This document shows, in pieces, positions 1 to 8,160 of a stretch of DNA of 22,352 nucleotides. Within the stretch, counting starts at the first letter, position 1. Every line of letters starts with the position of its first letter. Position numbers and translations under genes: made by a program. This stretch comes from Ruminococcus sp. (GTDB taxonomy: Bacteria > Bacillota > Clostridia > Oscillospirales > Ruminococcaceae), in the NCBI GenBank assembly GCA_014799675.1, contig JAAVHM010000141.1:1-22352 (forward strand). The letters are read 5' to 3'. The notes beneath the pieces were generated by a model. It was not told the DNA's origin. It saw only the letters and a program-made list of their open reading frames with translations, and ran no database searches.

Positions 1-166
1 TAGGGTTTTTTTGTCCCCCTTCCCCCTACAAGGTGTCCCCTCGCCCCCTTGTGAACGACGAACAAATTCCTAACCTTGCATCTAAAATTCAAAGACAAAC
101 AAACCGCACAGACAAAACAAATTACACCGCTAAATTAAAATTTACCACCTTTATCGACAAACTGAA
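1..166. other. Non-coding end region, C-rich then A-rich
   Basis: I see no supported gene here. Positions 8-50 hold runs of C broken by T and a short inverted repeat (CAAGG near 30, CCTTG near 47). The rest is A-rich, without a ribosome binding site followed by an open frame. It lies downstream of the amidase gene on the minus strand, so it is probably spacer and trailer sequence. Confidence 0.5.
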
Positions 167-192
167 ACAGGAGCGTAATGCTCCTGTTTTTT
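165..192. terminator. Intrinsic terminator, possibly bidirectional
   Basis: Stem ACAGGAGC (167-174) pairs perfectly with GCTCCTGT (180-187) around a 5-nt loop. On the plus strand it is followed by six T. On the minus strand it follows the amidase stop codon directly and is trailed by a weaker T-rich stretch, so it probably ends that gene as well as anything arriving from the left. Confidence 0.75.
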
Positions 193-3100
193 AGTAATTC
201 AATCCATACCAAAAGTTATCGTCCGTGCCGCTGTCGGGAGCAGTAAACCACCAGTCGGTACTGCTCGTTGTTTCCCACGGGTCTGTGGTCTCAACGTCCG
301 TGGGAAGCTGTGTCTCCGCGGGAGGGTACTCTTCCATAGGATTTTCTGGGACAGGCTCTGCGGTACTGCCCGTGTTCGTCCACACCGCGCTGCCTTCGCC
401 GTAGCAGGAATATTCCACCCTTGCAAAATAACGCTTTATTCCCTTTACGATCGCCGCCGCAAACCGCTGCTGTGACGAGGAATTCGCCAATGCCATTGCC
501 TCGGTGTAATTGGTTACGAACGCCGTTTCAATAAGACAGGAGGGGAAGTCCTGCTGTAATGTTACCCAAAAATAATTGTACTTAGAACCTCTGTCACAGC
601 CGCTTGAAGAGCCGTGCAGTTCGGAAAGATAGCTTCCTATCTCGGAGGAAATATACCTTGCCAATGGCTGTGAAAACGGCGTGAAGTAGTGGGCTTCCGA
701 GCCGTGGGCGTTTTCAGCCTTTGCGGAATTGCAGTGTATCGCAATAAACATATCGGGGTTGTACTGCCTTGCCGTGTCGGAGCGCGTCTCGGTCTCGTAG
801 ACCTCGCTTTCGGTTTTCAGACGGACAACGTTTGCGCCCTCGTCCTTTAACATCTGCTCAACGTATTTTGAGATAGCCTCGGTAGCGGTCTGCTCCTTGA
901 TGTGACCCACAGCTCCCGGGTCGAACGCCGACCTGCCTGTGTAGCCGTGTCCCGGGTCTATGACGATAGTCGCGCCGTTTACGCTGTTTCTGTAGCCGTT
1001 GAAACGCAGCTCCAGATTGCCGTTTCCGTCATAGGTTGCGGTTATGCCGTTGTAAATTCCCGCCTGCCGCAGGGTCAGGGTAAGCCTTGTTTTGGTAAGC
1101 TCTCCCGATTTGGCAGTGCTCCAAGTTCCTTTTGTAAACATCGCGCTTTCGGGGAAAGAAATATCCCCTGCGGAAATGCTTGTTATATAGTCAAATGTGA
1201 CCGTGACAGTGCTTGAATCAAAGGAAGATACGGAGTAATATCCGTTGTCTCCGTTGCTGTAGGAAAGATTTCCGTAAGTTATATCAAAGGGAACTTTCAC
1301 CGCAGTTTTCAGTTTTATTACGGTATCCGTGCCGTCCTTGCCCGCCTCCGCAACGGAAATCGGGTTAGTGCCGAGAGGTTGATTTTCAAGAACAGTAACA
1401 GCGTTGGTGCGTATACGCTTGCCCGAATTTGTCAGGTAGTAATCAATGCCGCTGTATGTAACTGTTTTTGTGATGTAATCCAAAGTACCCGCAGGAAGTC
1501 TCGTGCAGTCGGGAGTAGGGCTTGTTCCCGTGGACTTGTAGCTGTATGTCATTGTGTTGTCGCTGTTCACACGCAAAAGGCTTCCGCTGAAATCGTTAAG
1601 GACTTCCGCAAGTGCGTTTACAATAATCCGCGCGCCCGTGCGGTTTTCGTTGAAATCACCCGTCTTTGTGGAATATGTTCCGTAAAACTCAATGTTTCCA
1701 AGGTCAATATCCTCGCCCCGCTTGCCGTTGGGGGCGGTATAGTAACCCACATATTTTGTGTAGTTGGAGTTAGGGTCAAGCTCGTCAAGCTGTCCCTCGA
1801 TCTCCGTCAGGGAAATGCTTTTGCCGTTCACCTTTGCGGTAACAGCAGAACCGCGGTACGCTATCGCGCTAAGGGCAATTGTGGACTGTTCCTCAACACG
1901 CATTGTCTCGTCCGTTGGGGAAACGCTTTTCAGCACGTTTACCGTTCGGGTTATTTTATATGTGATTACCTTTGCTTTGCTTTGAAATTTGAAAGTATTT
2001 ACGCCAACGTCCAAGTCCTCGGTGAAATAGAAACGTCCCGCTTCGTTGAGGACGATTTCCTCACCCTGATAATAAACGGGGAAGTTGGGGTCGAACGAAC
2101 CCGCAAAAATTACGGTAGGCTCTTCCGTCTTGAAAGTGGTCTTTGTGGGAAGTGTCATTTCCAGTTCGCTGTTAAGACCCTCAATGTCGATATTGTCGTC
2201 ATAGTGCTTTATAAGAACGCTTGTGGACTCCATAACGTCCGAGTTAAGGGATTTCAGGGAGTTGAACGCGCTTCCGCCGTATTTGTCGTACTCCCCTGCC
2301 GCAATTACCTGCTTGACAAGCTCGTCGGGAGAACCCCAGCCGTCCGCCTCGGTGCAGATCTGCTCATTAATGTGGTGGACGTACAAGGGGATATCAGCTT
2401 CCTTTGCGTGATCGTTCCACCAGCTTACTATTTCATTAAAGGGCAGCTTGTCGTCCGTGAGAGAGCCCTCGGCTTTCAGCATGATAAAGTCCGCATAGCC
2501 CTTTTGTATGTATTTCAGCGTGTCCGCATAACCGTCCGTAAGGGCTTCAAACCGCACGGAGGTCTCCGAACCGTTTTCCTCGGTGGTGTAGTTCGCCCAG
2601 ACGTCGTTGAGGGAAATTCCCACGGGGACGGTGTTGTTTGTCCGCCGAACAGCGTCCGCCGCAAGGCTGAAAACATACGCGCCGTTGTCCAGAAGCCAGT
2701 TTTCAAAGCCAATGCCCGAACCGTTTTTCACGTAATCGTTAAGGGCGCTGTCGTTTTTGGAGGAATAGTAGCCGTCCAGAATAATTCCGTCAACAGGGTA
2801 TTTCACCGTAAAGCTGTGGACGATTATAGCAAGCCTGTCTATCCTTGCCTGAAGCTCCATATCGTCAAGCTCCGCAAGAACAAAGTCAAGGCTGAAATTC
2901 AGATAAACGTAAAAGCCCCTCTCCTGCGCGCCCTCAATGGCGTACTCGATAAGACTGCGGCTGACGGTCTCGTTTGTGTCCGCGCTGTAGAAAGCCTCCC
3001 TGCCGTTGTCGGTGCGGATTATTACCGAGTTGAGACGGTTCTGCTCGGCGGTGTCAAGCATTTTTTCAACGCTTTCCGAGATCTCCTCCTCGGTAAGCTC

Positions 3101-3385
3101 ACCCTCATCGGGCTGTACTCCGTAATCCACTCCCGGGGTAATGTACACGCCTCTCATCTGCGAGGGGAAGCTGTACATAGGTGTGAATTCGGGTTCTTCA
3201 AATGCGGGCAGATCCTCGTCCCGATTTATTTCGGGCTGGGGAGCAATTACCGTGACAGGCGCGGGTCCTTCCTCCGCAAAGGCGGAGAACGGCGCAAGTC
3301 CCGCAAAGGAAAGCGTCATTGCCGCCGCGGTAACAATGCTTGCAAATCGTTTTATATATTTATTTTTCAATTTGCTGTTCTTCAA
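191..3385 (-). CDS. Secreted GHL10-like barrel fused to N-acetylmuramoyl-L-alanine amidase
   Basis: Exported cell-wall enzyme of about 1064 residues. Numbering here counts from the alternative GTG at 3394. A signal peptide runs to about residue 40 (AFA|EEG). Residues 80-395 resemble the GHL10/DUF187 glycoside-hydrolase-like barrel (RGVYIT at the start, VDGIILDGYY near 201). A beta-rich region of unknown role spans 400-800. Residues 807-991 are an Amidase_3 domain with its zinc set visible: H816 in DPGHG, E834, H887 in IHCNS, and catalytic E956 in IETAF. Such enzymes cut the amide bond between MurNAc and L-alanine. A Pro/Thr/Glu tail follows. The start is chosen as TTG at 3383-3385, because AAAGGAG (3394-3400) sits 8 nt before it and would overlap a GTG start at 3394. 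It follows the GHL10 lipoprotein gene with no terminator between, so the two are probably cotranscribed. The amidase call is firm; whether the barrel is catalytic is unknown. Confidence 0.9.
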   Translation of the reverse strand: MKNSKLKNKYIKRFASIVTAAAMTLSFAGLAPFSAFAEEGPAPVTVIAPQPEINRDEDLPAFEEPEFTPMYSFPSQMRGVYITPGVDYGVQPDEGELTEEEISESVEKMLDTAEQNRLNSVIIRTDNGREAFYSADTNETVSRSLIEYAIEGAQERGFYVYLNFSLDFVLAELDDMELQARIDRLAIIVHSFTVKYPVDGIILDGYYSSKNDSALNDYVKNGSGIGFENWLLDNGAYVFSLAADAVRRTNNTVPVGISLNDVWANYTTEENGSETSVRFEALTDGYADTLKYIQKGYADFIMLKAEGSLTDDKLPFNEIVSWWNDHAKEADIPLYVHHINEQICTEADGWGSPDELVKQVIAAGEYDKYGGSAFNSLKSLNSDVMESTSVLIKHYDDNIDIEGLNSELEMTLPTKTTFKTEEPTVIFAGSFDPNFPVYYQGEEIVLNEAGRFYFTEDLDVGVNTFKFQSKAKVITYKITRTVNVLKSVSPTDETMRVEEQSTIALSAIAYRGSAVTAKVNGKSISLTEIEGQLDELDPNSNYTKYVGYYTAPNGKRGEDIDLGNIEFYGTYSTKTGDFNENRTGARIIVNALAEVLNDFSGSLLRVNSDNTMTYSYKSTGTSPTPDCTRLPAGTLDYITKTVTYSGIDYYLTNSGKRIRTNAVTVLENQPLGTNPISVAEAGKDGTDTVIKLKTAVKVPFDITYGNLSYSNGDNGYYSVSSFDSSTVTVTFDYITSISAGDISFPESAMFTKGTWSTAKSGELTKTRLTLTLRQAGIYNGITATYDGNGNLELRFNGYRNSVNGATIVIDPGHGYTGRSAFDPGAVGHIKEQTATEAISKYVEQMLKDEGANVVRLKTESEVYETETRSDTARQYNPDMFIAIHCNSAKAENAHGSEAHYFTPFSQPLARYISSEIGSYLSELHGSSSGCDRGSKYNYFWVTLQQDFPSCLIETAFVTNYTEAMALANSSSQQRFAAAIVKGIKRYFARVEYSCYGEGSAVWTNTGSTAEPVPENPMEEYPPAETQLPTDVETTDPWETTSSTDWWFTAPDSGTDDNFWYGLNY

Positions 3386-3453
3386 TTTTTGCACTCCTTT
3401 CCGTTGTTTTTGTTCTACATTAAAAATATTTTTGAGGAAACATTTTCCGGCTT

Positions 3454-5034
3454 CTATTTGGAAATGTTCTTTAATTCCTTATTGACCTGCGCGGCAACGT
3501 CGGAGGTCGGCGCGAAAATGGACTCGTATCTGTATAAAGCCACTCCGCCGTAGTTGGGAAGCTTCTGCGCCGAGGTCATCTGCCGAGCCATAATGTCGCT
3601 GTTGTTCAGCCACTCGTCCTTTCCGCCTGCCCCTGCGTAACTGTCCGCCGCGCCTATTTTGTAAGCCGCAAGCCCTATAACAAGCTTGACGTTTCGGTTA
3701 GTTACCATGCTGCTCCATTGGTCAATTACTCTGTCATACGGCAGGGCGGCGTTTTCAAACCCGAAGTACACCTGCGGCAGAATATAGTCGCAGTAGCCGC
3801 TTTCGGCGCACCATGTTCTCACGTCGGCGTAAAGCTCGTTATAATTATTGTCAAGGCTACCCTGGGGGGAAATGCCGAACATTACGGTGTCGTTTGCGTT
3901 ATGTACCGCGCTGTAAAGCTTTTTCACCATTTTATTTACATTGGAAATTCTCCAATTGCTAAGCGAAAGGGAAGTCCCGCTTGCGGAATATGCGGCTTTG
4001 TCAAAGCTTGCCGCAGTGGTGGGGTAGAAGTAGTCGTCTATCTGAATACCGTCCACATTGTAGTTTGCAACGATTTCCGCAATACCCTCCGCAATAAGGT
4101 CTGTGACCTCGCTGTACGCGGGGTTGAGGTAAAGCCTGCCGTTTGTTTCAACAATGTACGTGCCGTTGTTATTGTTATACCACTTTTTAATTTGGTAGGA
4201 ATTGTCAATACCCTTTATCTGCGCCGCCGTCATAAGCCGCATGGGGTTCACCCAGGCGTGGAGGGAAAGCCCCCGCGCGTGAGCGCAGTCTACCATGATT
4301 TGCAGAGCGTCAAAGGAATTTTTCGTGCCTATTGTGCCGTTAAACTGCTCCCCCGAGGGGAAAAGGGACGAATTGTAATAAGCGTCCCCGAAAGCCCTGA
4401 CCTGCACGTAAACCGTGTTGAAGCCCAGAGCCGAAATGTTGTCAAAGTAAGTCTCCACCGACTTTTTAAAGGAGCTTTCCGACTTGTTTTTCAGTATGGA
4501 CATATATTCCAGATATGTTATCCAGAAGCCCTTTTGCTCCGAGAAATTCATTGCGCTGTAGCCGTAATTGATATCGGTAACGCCTGCAACAGCGGTCTCT
4601 ATAAAGGTGGTTTCCGCCGAAGCCGTCGTAGTTTCGGGAGGCAATGTCAGCGCCTCCGAGGGGCTTTCGTATTGTATGGTAGCTTTTGTTATTTCCGTTT
4701 CGGAACGGGTCTCTGTTGTCGTTTCCGTGGTTGTGGTCTCCGTATATGTACTTTCCGTTGTAACAGTTTCCGTTGTCGTTGCGGCAGAAGATGTCTCCGA
4801 AGCCTCGGTTTTAGAAGTCGTTTCGTCGGAGGTTTCTTCCGCCAAAGTTTCAGAAGAGCTTTCTGGAACTTCCTCTGCGTTCTGCAAAGCCGTCTCGCTT
4901 GGATAAATATGGGTAAGGCTGACCATATTCTCCGTCTCGGATACCCTTTGGCATGACGAAAAAATGACAGCAGCTGCAATGGCAGCAACGGCAATAGCAA
5001 TAGAAAAAAAACGGAATTTGGCTTTAGCTTTCAT
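3454..5034 (-). CDS. GHL10-family glycoside-hydrolase-like lipoprotein
   Basis: Probable surface lipoprotein of 526 residues. The N-terminus is hydrophobic with a lipobox-like FSSC, putting the lipid on C28. Residues 31-155 are a Thr/Glu/Ser-rich linker, as in wall-spanning stalks. Residues 168-510 form a GHL10/DUF187 domain (family signature KGFWITYLEY at the start, DGIQIDDYFYP at 328-338, then YCDYILPQVYFG). GHL10 proteins are predicted carbohydrate-active TIM barrels of mostly unproven substrate; a peptidoglycan or surface-glycan role is inferred from the amidase fusion next door. The start at 5034 is chosen because AAGAGG lies 5 nt upstream, and because a longer frame would begin inside its own promoter. 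The next gene downstream, 68 bp away, carries a related barrel. Confidence 0.87.
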   Translation of the reverse strand: MKAKAKFRFFSIAIAVAAIAAAVIFSSCQRVSETENMVSLTHIYPSETALQNAEEVPESSSETLAEETSDETTSKTEASETSSAATTTETVTTESTYTETTTTETTTETRSETEITKATIQYESPSEALTLPPETTTASAETTFIETAVAGVTDINYGYSAMNFSEQKGFWITYLEYMSILKNKSESSFKKSVETYFDNISALGFNTVYVQVRAFGDAYYNSSLFPSGEQFNGTIGTKNSFDALQIMVDCAHARGLSLHAWVNPMRLMTAAQIKGIDNSYQIKKWYNNNNGTYIVETNGRLYLNPAYSEVTDLIAEGIAEIVANYNVDGIQIDDYFYPTTAASFDKAAYSASGTSLSLSNWRISNVNKMVKKLYSAVHNANDTVMFGISPQGSLDNNYNELYADVRTWCAESGYCDYILPQVYFGFENAALPYDRVIDQWSSMVTNRNVKLVIGLAAYKIGAADSYAGAGGKDEWLNNSDIMARQMTSAQKLPNYGGVALYRYESIFAPTSDVAAQVNKELKNISK

Positions 5035-5077
5035 AGTAACCTCTTTTCCCGAAAACGAATAATTTAGGTGTAAAGTA

Positions 5078-5106
5078 ATTATATAACATTTTCGGGGCAA
5101 AGTCAA
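5078..5106 (-). promoter_or_regulatory. Sigma-A promoter for the GHL10 lipoprotein gene
   Basis: On the minus strand, TTGACT (5101-5106), a 17-nt spacer and TATAAT (5078-5083) lie 44 bp before the ATG. The position between cytidine deaminase and the lipoprotein gene suggests the two wall genes are transcribed separately from the deaminase, although no terminator separates them. Confidence 0.8.
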
Positions 5107-5124
5107 TTACAGAACAGTTACAAT

Positions 5125-5511
5125 TCAGTTTTCCAAACTGAAAATATATGGCATAATTTCCTGAAATTTGTAGGAAACAGGAATTTTTTCCTTATTTGAG
5201 AGGATTATCCTTATATTCGGGGCAAATTCCGCCAGAACCTGCCTGCAAATGCCGCAGGGAAAGGTTTCCTCTCCGCTTGACGAAACGATAGCTATTGCGG
5301 AAAAATCCCTTTGCCCCTCCGAAACAGCCTTGAAAACGGCGGTGCGTTCGGCGCAGTTTGACGCGCCGTAGCTTGCGTTTTCTATGTTGCAGCCTGTAAA
5401 GACCGTTCCGTCGGCGCAGAGCAGGGCTGCTCCCACCTTAAATTTTGAATAGGGCGCATAAGCGTTTTCCATAGCTTTTTCAGCAATTTCCAGTAATTCC
5501 CTGTCTGTCAT
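5125..5511 (-). CDS. cdd: Cytidine deaminase
   Basis: Zinc-dependent hydrolase of 128 residues that converts cytidine or deoxycytidine to uridine or deoxyuridine in pyrimidine salvage, in the cytoplasm. The family signature is complete: substrate-binding NIENASYG (42-49), C53-A-E55 with E55 as the proton shuttle, and P-C86-G-I-C89 giving the other two zinc cysteines. The length is typical of the homotetrameric bacterial form. The start at 5511 is supported by AAAGGAAG about 7 nt upstream; a longer in-frame extension would run through its promoter and has no family homology. It has its own strong promoter and does not appear linked in function to its neighbours. Confidence 0.96.
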   Translation of the reverse strand: MTDRELLEIAEKAMENAYAPYSKFKVGAALLCADGTVFTGCNIENASYGASNCAERTAVFKAVSEGQRDFSAIAIVSSSGEETFPCGICRQVLAEFAPNIRIILSNKEKIPVSYKFQEIMPYIFSLEN

Positions 5512-5545
5512 GGCAAGCTTCCTTTCATAAAAAATATACATAAAA

Positions 5546-5574
5546 ATTATAGCACTTTTCCACGAATTTTTCAA
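5546..5574 (-). promoter_or_regulatory. Sigma-A promoter for cdd
   Basis: Minus-strand TTGAAA (5569-5574), a 17-nt spacer and TATAAT (5546-5551) with an extended TGC just before the -10. It lies 34 bp from the cdd start codon. Confidence 0.82.
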
Positions 5575-5621
5575 TAGCAAATGCGCCGAATTCTGCAAAT
5601 TGAAAATTTTTGCCAAAAATG

Positions 5622-5646
5622 AAAAGGTTACAATTTGTAACCTTTT
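5622..5646. repeat. Perfect 10-bp inverted repeat between divergent promoters
   Basis: AAAAGGTTAC (5622-5631) and GTAACCTTTT (5637-5646) are exact inverted copies around AATTT. The site lies 48 bp upstream of the cdd -35 and about 100 bp upstream of the plus-strand lipoprotein promoter. It could be an operator for a dimeric regulator or a short bidirectional terminator; the T tracts on each side are short (4-5). Confidence 0.55.
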
Positions 5647-5746
5647 TGGAGGCGATTTTGCCCATTTGGTAACATATTGTTCATAAACAACGCCTTTTTT
5701 ACCATTATTTATCATAAAACAACCTCAAACTGTAACTGAAATGTAA

Positions 5747-5775
5747 TTGAATTCCGTTTAAAAGTGTGATATAAT
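5747..5775 (+). promoter_or_regulatory. Sigma-A promoter with ~205-nt leader for the lipoprotein gene at 5988
   Basis: TTGAAT (5747-5752), a 17-nt spacer and TATAAT (5770-5775) with extended TGA. The predicted start near 5782 leaves a leader of about 205 nt before the ATG. In that leader I see no known riboswitch; a 12-codon frame at 5886-5924 with only a weak AAAGG ahead of it is not strong enough to call as a gene. Confidence 0.75.
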
Positions 5776-5987
5776 GGTATTAGGTAAAAAAATATAAACA
5801 GCATTTTTATATATTCGGAAACGTTTTTACAGCAGCCTATAAAATTATCTTTATACCCTTCCCGAACAATAGACGTAAAGGCATAATGAACGGTTTTAAA
5901 ATATTCTTGCCTCTTGCTTCTTAAGGTGGAGCTGTTAAGTTAATTTTATGTCCTGCTCTATTTCTCTGGAAAGGAGATGCCGCATTA

Positions 5988-7307
5988 ATGAAAAAACATC
6001 TTGCAGCCGCCGTAACAATTATTGCCCTGTGCGCGCCGCTGTCGGGCTGTGTTGCGGAAGGACCGTCAGAGGTCATTCAGGAACCTGTTCTGACCGAAGC
6101 CGTGCCTGCCGAACAAAATCTTGTCCGCAGCAAAACCGCCGTCGGCAACAGCTTTGACGAATATATTGAAAGCGAACCTTTTACGTCCTACTCATACGAT
6201 TTTACAGTTTATGACAGCAATTATATGATAACCGCCACTCCCGACGAAACAAGGGAGGGTCTCACCCTTACCGTTGAGGACAACACCTTCGGTTTTTCAA
6301 CATTCCATGTTGCTCCCCCTGTAAACTATTCGGTAGCCCTGCCTTATTCGCAGGAGTACGCAAGTCAGGTCTGCACAGTCATAAAAAGCTCCGACGATAT
6401 AAATACCTACCCCGACCTGCTGAAGATAGACTTCTATCTTTCCAATTTTGAGGACGGATCCCTGCCGTATACTGTAAGCAGGCTGTACTCCATACTGAAC
6501 AATCAGCTTGTGGAGGTGGAGGTCTACGACACCACGGGACTTTTTGACGAGGCGACAGCCGCCGTGGCAGAGACCCAAATTGAAGCCGAGGAAGCGAAGC
6601 TTGCAGATGAGGAAGCAGCGCCGAGCGTAGAATATTTTGAAAAGCTTGACTATATCCCAGAAAGCTACCTTTATCAGACCGAGCCGCTGAAATTCATGCC
6701 CGAACCGACTATAGCGATAAACGACGAAACAGGGCAGCTTTCCGCGGAGGTGGCAACATATACTCTCAACCCGGACGATATGACCATGCGGAGGGCGTTT
6801 GAGCCTGTCTCCGCGGACACCGTTTATTTCGGATATGCTGCTCACGCCGTTGCGGGATATATCTATCAGTACTTTATCGCAACAAGCCTTAACGTTTCGG
6901 ATTATGAAAATTATATCGAAATACCCGTTGAGGGCGAGGAGCAGAGCCGTTATTTCTTTAAGGTTGACGACCCGAGGTTTCATACCGTGCAGGAGCTTCG
7001 GGATTATGTAAGCGGATATTTTTCCGAAGAGCTTGTTGACTATATGTTTGCAAACGCTCCCCAGAAGTACAGGGACATTGACGGCGAGCTTTACACTATC
7101 TTAGGCGACGGCGGCTACAACGAGACCTTAGGAAAGCTTACCATAACCGATTTTGTTTGGCAGGACAACACTATAACCTACCACACAAAGCAGGAAAAAT
7201 TCAACGAAAACTACGAGATGTCCTATATTGACGGCGGCGATTTTGTAATTGAGATAAAGGACGACGGTTCTTTTATCGTTACAAAATACAGATACCCCTC
7301 ATTATAG
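5988..7307 (+). CDS. Putative lipoprotein of unknown function
   Basis: 439 residues. The N-terminus is a lipoprotein signal with lipobox LSGC, lipid on C21, so the protein should be anchored on the outer face of the membrane. I recognise no catalytic motif. Residues 185-215 are Ala/Glu-rich and probably helical. Residues 332-437 (ELRDYVSGYFSEEL, then YRDIDGELYTILGDGGYN) have the pattern of IseA-like inhibitors of wall DL-endopeptidases. That match is from memory of the family pattern and is weak. An AAAGGAG lies at 5970-5976, 11 nt before the ATG, slightly far but the only candidate. It is transcribed alone and ends at the bidirectional terminator near 7400. Its stop codon (7305-7307) abuts the first heptamer repeat. 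Confidence 0.8.
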   Translation: MKKHLAAAVTIIALCAPLSGCVAEGPSEVIQEPVLTEAVPAEQNLVRSKTAVGNSFDEYIESEPFTSYSYDFTVYDSNYMITATPDETREGLTLTVEDNTFGFSTFHVAPPVNYSVALPYSQEYASQVCTVIKSSDDINTYPDLLKIDFYLSNFEDGSLPYTVSRLYSILNNQLVEVEVYDTTGLFDEATAAVAETQIEAEEAKLADEEAAPSVEYFEKLDYIPESYLYQTEPLKFMPEPTIAINDETGQLSAEVATYTLNPDDMTMRRAFEPVSADTVYFGYAAHAVAGYIYQYFIATSLNVSDYENYIEIPVEGEEQSRYFFKVDDPRFHTVQELRDYVSGYFSEELVDYMFANAPQKYRDIDGELYTILGDGGYNETLGKLTITDFVWQDNTITYHTKQEKFNENYEMSYIDGGDFVIEIKDDGSFIVTKYRYPSL

Positions 7308-7345
7308 TTGACAGTGTACAGTTGACAGTGTACAGTTACACTGAA
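7306..7345. repeat. Heptamer-phased repeat, left arm
   Basis: Units GTTGACA, GTGTACA, GTTGACA, GTGTACA in perfect 7-nt phase (7307-7334), followed by GTTACACTGAA. It begins at the stop codon of the plus-strand lipoprotein. The right arm at 7432-7475 is an inverted, slightly diverged copy, so the terminator between genes sits in an inverted repeat of about 40 bp. Confidence 0.85.
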
Positions 7346-7377
7346 ATTCTGCTTATTTACCAATTGTAAGTATAACT

Positions 7378-7417
7378 AAAAAAATCTGCACAAAAGCATC
7401 TTTTGGGCAGATTTTTT
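7378..7417. terminator. Strong bidirectional intrinsic terminator
   Basis: AAAAAATCTGC (7379-7389) pairs with GCAGATTTTTT (7407-7417); the stem continues, after one mismatch, with CAAAAG (7391-7396) against CTTTTG (7400-7405) and a 3-nt loop. T runs lie on both sides, serving the convergent lipoprotein (plus) and transglycosylase (minus) genes. Confidence 0.9.
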
Positions 7418-7431
7418 ATACACTTTTATAG

Positions 7432-7475
7432 TTCAGTATCAACTGTACACTGTCAACTTTCAACTGTCAACTGTC
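7432..7475. repeat. Heptamer-phased repeat, right arm, running into a coding region
   Basis: Read on the minus strand the units are GTTGACA, GTTGAAA, GTTGACA, GTGTACA, GTTGATA, CTGAA. It is the inverted partner of 7306-7345. The transglycosylase stop codon (7453-7455) falls inside it, so the protein's last residues (QLTVES) are encoded by repeat sequence. Confidence 0.85.
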
Positions 7476-8160
7476 GGGCTTTCTCGCTGTCTATGTCCTC
7501 GTTTTCCACCATGTTGTCAAGGACTTGCACAAGCCGCTGCTTTGCAAGCTCGGGGGAAGCGTTCAAAGAATAAGCCGTTGGCGCGTTTGGTATTCCCGCA
7601 AGCATGGCGCACTCGTACTCGGTGAGGTCGGAGACCTCCGCGCCGTAATATCCCTGCGCCGCCTCCGAAATGCCGTAATAATTACTGCCGAAATAAATTG
7701 TGTTTACGTAAAGCTCGAAAATTTCCTCCTTGGTAAATTTCTTTTCAAACTCAAAGGCGGTAAAGACCTCCGCAAATTTACGCTCCAGCTTTTTCTCCTG
7801 CGTGTAGTAAAGATTTTTTGCAAGCTGTTGAGTAATGGTGCTTCCGCCCTCGACAGGGGCTTTTGCCTGTATGTCGTGGATTATTGCCCTGCCCACGGCA
7901 ATGGGGTCAACGCCGCCGTGCTTTTCAAAACGCCTGTCCTCAACGGAGATCACCGCTTTTACATAAAATTCGGGAAGCTCGTCATAGGTCACAAAATTTT
8001 CCGCGCTTTGTATTTCCTCGGCTTTGTTCTCAACGGGGAAAGCCCCCGTTGCCTCTATGTACATTTTGTAGCCCTTTGCGGCGTAAACTGTGACAAAAGC
8101 CGTCCCCGATAAAACTGCTAAAATAAATATTGTCAGCAGGAACTTTAATATTTTTTTCAT
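7453..8160 (-). CDS. Monofunctional peptidoglycan glycosyltransferase (GT51)
   Basis: 235 residues with one N-terminal membrane anchor (about 5-27) and a GT51 domain, but no transpeptidase domain. GT51 enzymes polymerise lipid II into glycan strands outside the membrane. Visible motifs are SVEDRRFEKHGG (catalytic E74), GGSTITQQ (105-112), RKFAEVFTAF with the second conserved Glu at 131, and ELYVNTIYFG. The start at 8160 has AAAGGAGG 6 nt upstream. It overlaps the small upstream gene by an ATGA (translational coupling), and through it continues the Bce-type ABC operon, so it is probably induced with the peptide-resistance transporter. The C-terminal residues lie in a heptamer repeat, suggesting repeat insertion replaced the original end. 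GT51 identity is secure; an operon-specific role is inferred. Confidence 0.93.
   Translation of the reverse strand: MKKILKFLLTIFILAVLSGTAFVTVYAAKGYKMYIEATGAFPVENKAEEIQSAENFVTYDELPEFYVKAVISVEDRRFEKHGGVDPIAVGRAIIHDIQAKAPVEGGSTITQQLAKNLYYTQEKKLERKFAEVFTAFEFEKKFTKEEIFELYVNTIYFGSNYYGISEAAQGYYGAEVSDLTEYECAMLAGIPNAPTAYSLNASPELAKQRLVQVLDNMVENEDIDSEKARQLTVES

Noticed and set aside
1379..3553. A 724-codon open frame on the plus strand
   Set aside because: It lies fully opposite the amidase and GHL10 genes, has no ribosome site, and its product is cysteine- and valine-rich with no domain; it is a codon-bias shadow.
3718..4956. A 412-codon plus-strand frame
   Set aside because: It is antisense to the GHL10 lipoprotein, with an implausible Cys/Arg-rich product and no ribosome site.
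5886..5924. A 12-codon frame in the leader of the lipoprotein gene, as a possible leader peptide
   Set aside because: Only a weak AAAGG precedes it and no terminator or antiterminator structure follows.
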